Of a stretch of 20,095 bases of DNA, positions 1-6,450 are shown piece by piece. The DNA is from Akkermansiaceae bacterium UBA985. Lineage in GTDB: Bacteria; Verrucomicrobiota; Verrucomicrobiia; Verrucomicrobiales; Akkermansiaceae. A program made the translations under genes and the position numbers. The number at the start of each line of letters is the position of its first letter. The stretch's first letter is position 1. The notes beneath the pieces are model-generated. The model made no database searches and was not told the origin of the DNA. It worked only from the letters and a program-made list of their open reading frames with translations. Location of the stretch: the NCBI GenBank assembly GCA_002292185.1, contig DBBL01000055.1:1-20095 (forward strand). Reading direction: 5' to 3'.

Positions 1-6
1 CAATGA

Positions 7-1995
7 CTAGTCAAACATGCTCTTCAGATCGGCAAAGAAGTTATCCGTCTCCTCCTCGGTAGCCTCGGCTCCCATGATATCATCGTAGTCGTGCTGCTCA
101 ACGTATTTGTCATCTAGCTCCATCAAAAACTTACTCGCCTCGCCGGCATGCTGTTGCCCCCATTTTGTCCGAACAGAACACCAGGTTAACGTGCAGCGGT
201 CCTGAGCGCGGGTGATGCCCACATAGAGCAATCTGCGCTCTTCGTCAGATGTGCCCTCATCAATACTTCTTTTGTGGGGAAGTATGCCTTCTTCAAGCCC
301 AACGAGGTAGACGATGGGATACTCCAAGCCCTTGGAAGCATGCAGGGTAATGAGGGTCACTCCACGCTGTTTATCGATGTCATCATCCGTCTCGCGCTCG
401 CGTGCAAGCGCTGACATGTCCAGATACTTTTGTAGCGAAAGCTTCTTCTTCGACGCCTCCTTGAGATCCTGAATTACCGTGTCGATACTATCACGTCTCA
501 TATCCATCTCACTGTCATTTTTGCTGCTGCGCTTGACCCATTCAATGTAGCCTATCTCATCGAGCATAGCAGTCATCACGCTCCCCATATTTTCTTGATT
601 GGAAGTCATCCTTTCGCGGTAGCCTAGGATCATCTCGGTAAAGGCATCTACGGATTTCTGAGCTCGGCTCGAGAGTTGATCAGATGCCGAGCCCATGGCC
701 TCCCAGACACTGCCGCCACGTTCGCGTGAGGTATCTGTCAGCAATACCGCAGCAGCCTGGCCAATACCACGCGGGGGAGAGTTCATGATGCGAAGCAGGG
801 GCACGTCGGCACTTGGGTTGGCAAGCACCTGCAAGTAGGCCAGCATGTCGCGCACCTCACGCTTGTCATAGAAACTCTGCGCTCCAATCATCCGGTAAGG
901 AATCTGCTCTTTGCGCAGAGCGAGCTCGAGATGGCGGCACTGCGAGTTTGTTCTGAATAGGATCGCTATATCTTCGAGTGGTTTTTTTTCCACTCGATGC
1001 AGTTCAGTAATCTCATGGGAAATAAATTCTGCCTCCTCTTCGTCACCGGGCATCGAGATAATACGCAGCGGGTCCCCTACTGGTTTTACTGACCTGAGCT
1101 GCTTCTCCCTACGCCCCACATTATGCACAATAAGAGAGTTCGCCGTATGGATAATCGCCTCCGAGCTTCGGTAATTGTTCTCAAGCCTAATGACCTTCGG
1201 ATTGGGGAAAAATTTCTCGAATTGGAGGATATTCTCTACTTCAGCACCGCGCCAGCCGTAGATACTCTGATCATCGTCTCCCACCACGCAGACATGATAA
1301 GGCTCACCGACCAGCTGCTGCAGCAGACGCATTTGTAATCCATTGGTATCCTGAAACTCATCCACCGTGACCCGCGTCCAGCGTTTACGGCAAATTTCAC
1401 AGACATCTGGAAATTCACGCAGCAGTCGTTCTGCAAGTAATAAGAGGTCATCAAAATCAACCGCGTTCTGCGCACGCAGTTCATTTTGGTAAGCACGCGC
1501 AACATCGGCAATAAAAGGATCTTGAATCGAATCAGCATCGCCGCCGGCATTTTTCGCCTTTGAGATAATCGACAAAACCATGCCCGGCTCGATTTTTTCC
1601 TGCGCCCCTCCTTTGCGGATAATGATTTGCTTGATCAGGCCAGTCTGATCGTTACCGCTGTAGATCGTGAAATTATCTTTATAACCAAGCCGATCGATCC
1701 CCGTTCGCAAAATACGCACACAAAGCGAGTGAAAAGTACAGACAGTAATCTCCTTGCCAGCTGCCTTGCTCACCATGTCAGCAACACGCTCACGCATTTC
1801 ACTGGCTGCTTTGTTAGTGAAGGTCACTGCTAAAATATTTTCAGGCGCAATCCCGCGCTCGACCATATGAGAAATACGACAGGTCACCGTACGGGTTTTG
1901 CCCGTTCCCGCACCTGCTAAAATTAATACAGGGCCATCAAGTGCATTGACGGCCTCTGCCTGGGCGGCATTAAGACTGGAAAATTCGAAGGCCAT
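7..1995 (-). CDS. UvrD/Rep-family superfamily 1A DNA helicase
   Basis: ATP-dependent 3'-5' DNA helicase of the UvrD/PcrA/Rep group, expected to unwind DNA in repair or at stalled replication forks. Motifs seen in order: Q-motif-like LNAAQAEAV (residues 8-16), Walker A AGAGTGKT (27-34), motif II VDEFQDTN near 214, motif III GDDDQSIYGWRG near 240, motif IV NNYRSSEAI, motif V TLHASKGLEYP, and motif VI YVGITRAQ ending at 598. The length of 662 residues is close to Rep (about 673) and shorter than UvrD/PcrA (about 720-740). The tail after motif VI is only 64 residues and acidic, ending in FFADLKSMFD, so the usual long UvrD/PcrA C-terminal extension is short. The start is ATG at 1995, just ahead of the Q motif, with no Shine-Dalgarno sequence. 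The family is certain; whether it is the UvrD, PcrA or Rep orthologue cannot be decided here, so no symbol is given. Confidence 0.96.
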   Translation of the reverse strand: MAFEFSSLNAAQAEAVNALDGPVLILAGAGTGKTRTVTCRISHMVERGIAPENILAVTFTNKAASEMRERVADMVSKAAGKEITVCTFHSLCVRILRTGIDRLGYKDNFTIYSGNDQTGLIKQIIIRKGGAQEKIEPGMVLSIISKAKNAGGDADSIQDPFIADVARAYQNELRAQNAVDFDDLLLLAERLLREFPDVCEICRKRWTRVTVDEFQDTNGLQMRLLQQLVGEPYHVCVVGDDDQSIYGWRGAEVENILQFEKFFPNPKVIRLENNYRSSEAIIHTANSLIVHNVGRREKQLRSVKPVGDPLRIISMPGDEEEAEFISHEITELHRVEKKPLEDIAILFRTNSQCRHLELALRKEQIPYRMIGAQSFYDKREVRDMLAYLQVLANPSADVPLLRIMNSPPRGIGQAAAVLLTDTSRERGGSVWEAMGSASDQLSSRAQKSVDAFTEMILGYRERMTSNQENMGSVMTAMLDEIGYIEWVKRSSKNDSEMDMRRDSIDTVIQDLKEASKKKLSLQKYLDMSALARERETDDDIDKQRGVTLITLHASKGLEYPIVYLVGLEEGILPHKRSIDEGTSDEERRLLYVGITRAQDRCTLTWCSVRTKWGQQHAGEASKFLMELDDKYVEQHDYDDIMGAEATEEETDNFFADLKSMFD

Positions 1996-2060
1996 GAAAT
2001 CAGATGAGCGCTAAAACAAAGAGCGCGCGGAGTGGTAGCCGTAAGGTCCTAGGTTTCCAA

Positions 2061-2080
2061 CACCTAATATCACCTAATAT
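2061..2080. repeat. Tandem direct repeat, 2 x 10 bp
   Basis: The unit CACCTAATAT occurs twice back to back at 2061-2070 and 2071-2080, and the next two bases (CA) start a third copy that breaks off. It lies in a non-coding gap about 65-85 bp upstream of the helicase start codon. It could be replication slippage or a pair of binding sites. Confidence 0.85.
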
Positions 2081-2088
2081 CAAAAACC

Positions 2089-2104
2089 ACTCAAGATCTT
2101 GAGT
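2089..2104. terminator. 16-bp palindrome, possible weak bidirectional terminator
   Basis: ACTCAAGATCTTGAGT is a perfect 16-bp inverted repeat. It is flanked by AAAAACC on the left and TATTTT on the right. As RNA it could form a 6-bp stem with a GATC loop, and the outer A and T runs could pair beyond a 2x2 mismatch. On the minus strand it is followed by GGTTTTTG, which would suit termination of the sigma/anti-sigma transcript. An operator for the helicase gene is an equally possible reading. Confidence 0.35.
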
Positions 2105-2362
2105 TATTTTGTAGTTACGTCATGAGAGGGCCACGGCCGCATGACAAATCAGCTCATCATACCGGATTAAAGGAACAAAAAATCAACACTACCTGTGAAA
2201 ATGACTTTTCAAGATAGGTCAGCCCAAAAAAATTGCAGGCAAAAGGGATATCATCCTCAGCATTACCATGCGGCCTCACCGAAAGAGGCGCAAAACGGAT
2301 TGCTCAATAGCAGTCTCCAAAAAGAGCAAGGCTCTAAAAAATACTCTCTGTAGACAAAATGC

Positions 2363-2779
2363 CTAGTAAGCCTGAGGTTCGACGACTTGCTCGCCCCTAC
2401 CTTCCATGGCTTCGTTACCTTTGTTGGCTTCGAGTGCCTTTTCGTCAATCCCTTCTGTTGCTTCAACTTGCTGTTGATGCTGGATAGGCGCCGTGTTGAG
2501 AATAGGTGTCACATCTGGCTTTGGCCAAAAGAATATGACCGCAAAGAAAACAAGCGCATAAGCAGCGCCAGCTCCCATCACGTAGTTCCATCTGCTAGTG
2601 CTAGCAAACCACACTAAAACACGCTCGGAAATTTCCCTGCGCAGCGATGGCTTAAGATGGTCCTGCTGCTGACGACGATGAAACTCCTCAAGCAGCTCAT
2701 CGAAATAAGCATCATCTGGCTGCTCATGGCGCTTGAGCGAAATCAGATTTCTGAGTGATTGGAAGTTATCGTCGTTCAT
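2363..2779 (-). CDS. Small single-pass membrane protein, putative anti-sigma factor
   Basis: A 138-residue protein with no domain I can name. The N-terminal 60 residues are charged and predicted helical, containing DDAYFDELLEEFHRRQQQ. A hydrophobic segment at about residues 66-86 (rich in A, V, F, ending FFW) looks like one transmembrane helix. The last 50 residues are Q/E-rich and probably disordered. This topology, cytoplasmic helical arm plus one membrane span plus extracytoplasmic tail, and the position directly downstream of an ECF sigma gene, match typical ECF anti-sigma factors. No zinc-binding HxxxCxxC (ZAS) motif is visible, and in fact there is no cysteine, so it is not a classical ZAS anti-sigma factor. 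The start is ATG at 2779, with no Shine-Dalgarno sequence. The 142-bp gap to the sigma gene makes strict co-transcription uncertain. Confidence 0.7.
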   Translation of the reverse strand: MNDDNFQSLRNLISLKRHEQPDDAYFDELLEEFHRRQQQDHLKPSLRREISERVLVWFASTSRWNYVMGAGAAYALVFFAVIFFWPKPDVTPILNTAPIQHQQQVEATEGIDEKALEANKGNEAMEGRGEQVVEPQAY

Positions 2780-2804
2780 GGGCTTAATAGGTCGTAGTGC
2801 GTGT

Positions 2805-2832
2805 ATTTTAAGAAAAAAGTTACCGAATGCAA
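2805..2832 (-). promoter_or_regulatory. Candidate promoter for the putative anti-sigma gene
   Basis: Read on the minus strand, TTGCAT (2832-2827) and TAAAAT (2810-2805) are separated by 16 bp. The -10 element matches the TATAAT consensus at five of six positions; the -35 matches weakly. The -10 ends 25 bp ahead of the ATG at 2779. The whole 2780-2921 spacer is markedly AT-rich, which favours a promoter but also raises the chance of accidental matches. Confidence 0.3.
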
Positions 2833-2921
2833 GATTATTTATGTTTTTTTAAATTAAACATGTGTTTGCACAGATGTTTTTTAATAGATTTCATTAATAA
2901 ATTGGTTTTAATCGCTGCTTT

Positions 2922-3533
2922 TTATTGGTCTGGTGAGTGTGTTGGCGAGAGGAATTCCTCTAGATGTCCTTGAAGTTGTTGATGCGCATAATACAACCTA
3001 GATCTTACAGTTCCCTCTGAAACTCCTAGAATTTGGCCTATTTCTGCGTGTGGCATGCCCTGAATGTCAAACATGGTAACCACGGTTCTATGTTGTTCAG
3101 ACAGCGTTTGCATCGCTTCGTTCAATTTTTTTTGCAATTCATTGATATTTGATTGCCTACGTGGGTTGGAATGATGCCCTTGATCGATGAAACCAGGATC
3201 GTTATGGATGCCCGAATCCATGTCATCAAAGCTAAAACCAGCCCTTCTTTTGCGTTTTTTGAGGAAATTAAGGGTCATATTGACCGCAATGGAGTAGATC
3301 CACGTGTAAAACATCGAATTACCACGAAATCGCCCTAGTGAGCGGTATGCCTTGGCAAATATATCTTGCAGCAAGTCGTGCGTATCCTCCTTATTGGAGG
3401 TCATATTATAGACAAGACCGTATAACTTACGGCTATACTTCATAATCAGCTCATCAAAAGCCCGCGTTTCGCCGCCTTGCGCACGCTTCACCAAATCCGC
3501 ATCCGGATCTACTGATTTAGGTTTTTTAGCCAT
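2922..3533 (-). CDS. ECF-type RNA polymerase sigma factor (sigma-70 family)
   Basis: An extracytoplasmic-function sigma factor that redirects RNA polymerase to a dedicated promoter set. Region 2 is clear: DLVKRAQGGETRAFDELI, then NKEDTHDLLQDIFAKAYRSL, then FYTWIYSIAVNMTLNFLKKRKRR. Region 4 follows a linker of about 40 residues: ALxEQHRTVV-like start, DIQGMPHAEIGQILGVSEGTVRSRL with the helix-turn-helix, then YYAHQQLQGHL. There is no region 1 or 3, as usual for ECF factors. I place the start at ATG 3533 (203 residues), giving the usual short basic N-terminus MAKKPKS. A TTG at 3590 would add 19 residues that look unlike the family. The small membrane protein downstream is probably its regulator. 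Confidence 0.93.
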   Translation of the reverse strand: MAKKPKSVDPDADLVKRAQGGETRAFDELIMKYSRKLYGLVYNMTSNKEDTHDLLQDIFAKAYRSLGRFRGNSMFYTWIYSIAVNMTLNFLKKRKRRAGFSFDDMDSGIHNDPGFIDQGHHSNPRRQSNINELQKKLNEAMQTLSEQHRTVVTMFDIQGMPHAEIGQILGVSEGTVRSRLYYAHQQLQGHLEEFLSPTHSPDQ

Positions 3534-3703
3534 ACGTGCGCCGGAAAGTAAGGGAATAGATAATGATGGAGGAACCTGGAACTGCAGCAATTGTGCAATA
3601 ATATGCTGGTGATGTCAAAGCCCCATCAACATTGAAGATCGTCTCTTCCGCTTGCCATCAGCGCTGCTTCTATCCTGCTCAGCGCGACAAGCTTGCCGCA
3701 TGC

Positions 3704-4066
3704 CTAACTCGTCTTTCTACGAGTGATGGTAACCCCCACACACTGTGTGTTAGGCAGAATAAACTTTTCGATTTCAATAGAAACTTCTGTGACAGAAAAC
3801 TCCGATAAAATCATTGCTGCCAAATCCTCTGCGAGTGTTTCGATCAGCTTACGAGGTTGACTTGATGCCACTTCGTCAATTCTGAGATACACCGCATGGT
3901 AGTCGATGGTTTGATCAATATCATCCTCGAGCGTTTGAGAAGATAACGAGGAAGAAAATCGAGTGTGGATTATCAACTCCTGAGGCTCTGACCTCTCTTG
4001 ATCAGGCACACCAATGTGGCAGCTGACTTTTTGACCGCGTATGAAAATTTGATCTTTTTCCTTCAT
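3704..4066 (-). CDS. folB: Dihydroneopterin aldolase
   Basis: Converts 7,8-dihydroneopterin to 6-hydroxymethyl-7,8-dihydropterin and glycolaldehyde in folate synthesis; the active enzyme is a cytoplasmic octamer. At 120 residues it is family length. Visible family features are the early IGVPDQER segment with the following PQELI, the central IDYHAVYLRI with its conserved tyrosine, LIETLAEDLAAMIL, and the C-terminal EKF segment supplying the expected active-site lysine, followed by VGVTITRR. The ATG overlaps the stop of the HAD gene upstream by four bases (ATGA), which indicates translational coupling. The same fold is used by FolX-type epimerases, but the retained lysine and tyrosine favour the aldolase. 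Confidence 0.88.
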   Translation of the reverse strand: MKEKDQIFIRGQKVSCHIGVPDQERSEPQELIIHTRFSSSLSSQTLEDDIDQTIDYHAVYLRIDEVASSQPRKLIETLAEDLAAMILSEFSVTEVSIEIEKFILPNTQCVGVTITRRKTS

Positions 4067-4734
4067 CGACTCTCGTTGTTTAATGGCATTTCAAGTAATG
4101 GGCGTATTTCCGATAAATCCCCAATAAGAAGATCTGGGTTTGCGGCCCCAAGCTGTTCCGCATTTTGATACCCAGTCAATAATGCAATAGATGCCACGCC
4201 GCCATGTTTGGCCGTCTCTACATCATGGCACATATCGCCAAGAAAAACAGTATCCGAGGCCTCAAGAGAATGCTTTTCGAGCATCGTGTGAATCTGGTCT
4301 CTCTTGTCCAAGACCCCTGCGTAGCTTGCTTCAAAAAAATGATCTATTCCAAGCTCCACCGCATGACGCTCGAATGCAGCAGCATCCATCGAGCTCAGTA
4401 TAAACATGCGCTTATCTTTGGAATGCAGACACTCCAAAAACTCAAGTGCATAGGGAAGCAGAGGTGACGTTACCCCAGAGGCCTCGGAGTGTGCAAAGCC
4501 CTCCCTAAAGTGATCTTCGAGCTCCGCCAGAGGAATGCCTGGCAGAATCTCCTCGTAATAACCCGCGTAAGGCAGACGAAAACTCATCCTAAAGTCCTCC
4601 CGCCCGATCTCGCCTTTACCGTATTTAGCTAAAACGTGATTGGTGGCATCCAACACCATAGCAAGGTCGTCAACAAGAGTCCCTGACCAGTCAAATATCC
4701 AGTTCTGATAATGATGTAATTTTGATTTTACCAC
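4063..4734 (-). CDS. HAD-superfamily hydrolase, phosphoglycolate-phosphatase-like
   Basis: A 223-residue haloacid-dehalogenase-fold protein with an alpha-helical cap after motif I. Motif I is FDWSGT, with the nucleophile Asp15. Motif II is FILSSMD, a lysine follows in DKRDQ, and motif IV is FLGDMCHDVETA. The arrangement resembles Gph/beta-phosphoglucomutase-type phosphatases. The unusual point is that the second aspartate of the DxD signature, the usual acid/base in phosphatases, is Ser17. Substitution there is known from phosphonatases (Ala) and dehalogenases (Tyr), so the substrate and chemistry are uncertain. The start is GTG at 4734, 16 bp after the DUF721 gene. The stop overlaps the folB start by four bases. 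A role in pterin dephosphorylation is tempting from context but unsupported by sequence. Confidence 0.85.
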   Translation of the reverse strand: MVKSKLHHYQNWIFDWSGTLVDDLAMVLDATNHVLAKYGKGEIGREDFRMSFRLPYAGYYEEILPGIPLAELEDHFREGFAHSEASGVTSPLLPYALEFLECLHSKDKRMFILSSMDAAAFERHAVELGIDHFFEASYAGVLDKRDQIHTMLEKHSLEASDTVFLGDMCHDVETAKHGGVASIALLTGYQNAEQLGAANPDLLIGDLSEIRPLLEMPLNNESR

Positions 4735-4750
4735 GGCTTCAGATCACAGA

Positions 4751-5221
4751 TTAACCAATTTTAAAGACGACTTTTTTGACTGTATCTGCCCCCAACTCAC
4801 GATGCAGATTTTCAAGCAGCTTGCCACTCATTTGCTGTAGGTGAAATTTCATCGTGGGCTGCAAAACCCGCAAGACAAGCACGCCGCTACGGATTGATTC
4901 CGGCACGGTGTGTTGAGCAACAAACTGGCCTGCCACATTAGCCCAGACCTCCCTGAGACGTGCCTCATCGACACCATCAGAAATGCCAATACTCTTCAAC
5001 AGGCTATCAACAAATTCTCTTGGCTGGTGAATATTCCTCGAAGGATTAGGCGGATTAAGTCCCCCGAGCCATTCAATCAAAATACGCGCGCGGGCTTTCC
5101 TCTGCTGCTCACTAGCAGCACTACCTCGTTTAGCGCCAGACTTAGCGCGGGACGTGATTTTTCTAGGCTCTGAATCAGAACCCGTGGTATTTCCAGCATC
5201 CGAATTATTCGCCGCCATCAT
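4751..5221 (-). CDS. DUF721/DciA-like protein
   Basis: A basic protein of about 157 residues with a C-terminal DUF721 domain. The N-terminal half is Ser/Lys/Arg-rich and probably disordered. The domain runs from LLKSIGISDGVDEARLREVWANVAGQ through HTVPESIRSGVLVLRVLQPTMKFHLQQM to the end at VVFKIG. The WANVAG segment followed by a basic beta-rich part (GVLVLRV) and a C-terminal helix is the family pattern. Members of this family include DciA, which loads or operates the replicative helicase DnaB in bacteria without DnaC/DnaI. The reading frame stays open upstream to 5368, but I choose ATG 5221 (an ATG also lies at 5218). A GAGG lies nine bases before it, one of the few plausible Shine-Dalgarno sequences in the window. 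This start overlaps the ferredoxin stop by 17 bases. Confidence 0.8.
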   Translation of the reverse strand: MMAANNSDAGNTTGSDSEPRKITSRAKSGAKRGSAASEQQRKARARILIEWLGGLNPPNPSRNIHQPREFVDSLLKSIGISDGVDEARLREVWANVAGQFVAQHTVPESIRSGVLVLRVLQPTMKFHLQQMSGKLLENLHRELGADTVKKVVFKIG

Positions 5222-5441
5222 CGCCGATTGCCTCAACGGGGCAGCCGTCCATCGCTTCAACGCACTGCTCGCGCTCCTCGTCATTGTCAGGCTGCTTATA
5301 TACGTAGGAGTAACCTTCATCTTCCTCACGGCGGAAATTATTGGGGGCCGTCTCACGGCAGAGGTCACAGTCGATGCACTGGCTATCTACATAGAAAGTG
5401 CCCTTTATATTTTCTGGATTGATATCTTCTTTGTCTGCCAT
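5205..5441 (-). CDS. Single-cluster ferredoxin
   Basis: A small acidic cytoplasmic electron carrier of 78 residues. It shows CIDCDLC (CxxCxxC) followed much later by GCPVEAI, the fourth ligand being the Cys before Pro. This is the pattern of monocluster [4Fe-4S] ferredoxins such as the one from Thermotoga. An extra cysteine in EQCVEAM lies where such ferredoxins often form a disulfide. The second motif position is Cys rather than Asp or Val, favouring a four-iron cluster over a three-iron one. I chose ATG at 5441; a TTG at 5483 would add 14 residues that are not family-like. It heads a minus-strand cluster with the DUF721, HAD and folB genes. No redox partner enzyme is nearby. Confidence 0.9.
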   Translation of the reverse strand: MADKEDINPENIKGTFYVDSQCIDCDLCRETAPNNFRREEDEGYSYVYKQPDNDEEREQCVEAMDGCPVEAIGDDGGE

Positions 5442-5684
5442 GTCGCTAAATTGGGTGATGTTGTCAACGCCTGCTTCGCCCAAGACAACCCTAAAATCAA
5501 GCCCAATTTATCTCATTCATGAGAACTTACCTACACGGTGTTTTCCAAATCATGCTGGGTTTCCATGGCTAAACAGCCCATCAACAAGCTCGACAAGAGC
5601 CCTACAGGTCGGCTACCGTTTTGCTAGATCAGATTGAGTTGCACCCCTCGCAATCCCCCCTTCAAACAGGCATCAAATAGGCAT

Positions 5685-6392
5685 ATGACCATGGATACCC
5701 AAAAAAAGGATCAAATAACCGATGCCCCTGTTGAAGCGAGGGATTCTCACAAGAGTGAATGGCTAGACCTTGGCGGCAAGCACCCCCAAAATGCGACTCG
5801 GCGCCATAGCTCGATGCCTTGGTCTAAATTGATCGCCACGATCCAGAATAAACTATCACTGAGTCGGCCGGAAAAGATCGCCCTTGTGTCGATAGCCGTC
5901 ATCTTTTTAGGCCTTGCCGTTTGGGCGGGAGTTTGGCTCAAACAAAAAAATCAGCTAGCCATTGGCAACCAAGGTATAGAATTTCCTTCCAAGGGGGCCT
6001 ACGCCACCATCTCAAATTTCTCAAGCTATTGGAAAAGATGCGGTGATACTCCTGGCATTAAAATAGGAGCGGTGGCTATCCCTGCTGCTACGATCACACT
6101 GAGGAAAGATTCTTCATCAGGAGCGCTCCGTTTCTACTTTCGTGATTCTAATATGAAGAGCGTGGGAGACCCTGTCACGATGAGTTTCCAGAACGGCACA
6201 TTCTCGAATGGTAGTCATACCATCGAAATCACCGCATCTGACGGTTTTCACAATCAGGTAGATTTTAACACCTACCAGCTTGGCACAACGGGAGCATGGG
6301 AGCTGGAGGTATTGGAAGCCAAGGACGAGATGGAGCCACGGGCAAATTTCTCCCTCCTCTTTAAAACCGTCATTTCACCTGCCCTGCGGTAA
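5685..6392 (+). CDS. Single-pass membrane protein of unknown function
   Basis: I do not recognise this protein. From ATG 5685 it has 235 residues. The first 75 are hydrophilic, charged and probably cytoplasmic. One hydrophobic helix follows (core IALVSIAVIFLGLAVWAGVWL, roughly residues 80-101). The rest is a beta-rich extracytoplasmic domain of about 130 residues with alternating hydrophobic strands (ALRFYFRD, HTIEITASD, WELEVLEA). The C-terminal half resembles a beta-sandwich, but I cannot assign a family. A TTG at 5634 is in frame but adds residues without obvious character; a second ATG is at 5691. The gene stands alone, divergent from the ferredoxin cluster and convergent with recN, with 58 bp to the recN stop. 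Confidence 0.75.
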   Translation: MTMDTQKKDQITDAPVEARDSHKSEWLDLGGKHPQNATRRHSSMPWSKLIATIQNKLSLSRPEKIALVSIAVIFLGLAVWAGVWLKQKNQLAIGNQGIEFPSKGAYATISNFSSYWKRCGDTPGIKIGAVAIPAATITLRKDSSSGALRFYFRDSNMKSVGDPVTMSFQNGTFSNGSHTIEITASDGFHNQVDFNTYQLGTTGAWELEVLEAKDEMEPRANFSLLFKTVISPALR

Positions 6393-6450
6393 TGGACGCT
6401 ACCTGGAGCTCAGCTACTTACAGGCCTGCCACATAATGGCTACAGTCCGC

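Larger units (their letters stand above)
1996..2362. other. Intergenic region without a gene (367 bp)
   Basis: This gap separates the helicase start from the stop of the putative anti-sigma gene. I find no convincing ORF in it. It contains a perfect 10-bp tandem duplication (2061-2080) and a 16-bp perfect palindrome (2089-2104), listed separately. The promoter of the helicase gene should lie in the left part, but I see no clear -35/-10 pair. The right part, near 2220-2350, shows nothing recognisable. Confidence 0.6.

Noticed and set aside
2857..2885. Short inverted TGTG/CACA element followed by T-run downstream of the sigma gene
   Set aside because: The stem is only four base pairs and the T-run is on the strand with no upstream gene, so it is not a credible terminator.
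5222..5368. N-terminal extension of the DUF721 protein up to position 5368
   Set aside because: It would lie entirely inside the ferredoxin gene in another frame and has no DUF721 character; the ATG at 5221 with GAGG ahead of it fits better.
5154..5522. Plus-strand open frame of 122 codons with hydrophobic stretches over the ferredoxin/DUF721 region
   Set aside because: It is antisense to two well-supported genes; the hydrophobicity is an artefact of complementing acidic codons.
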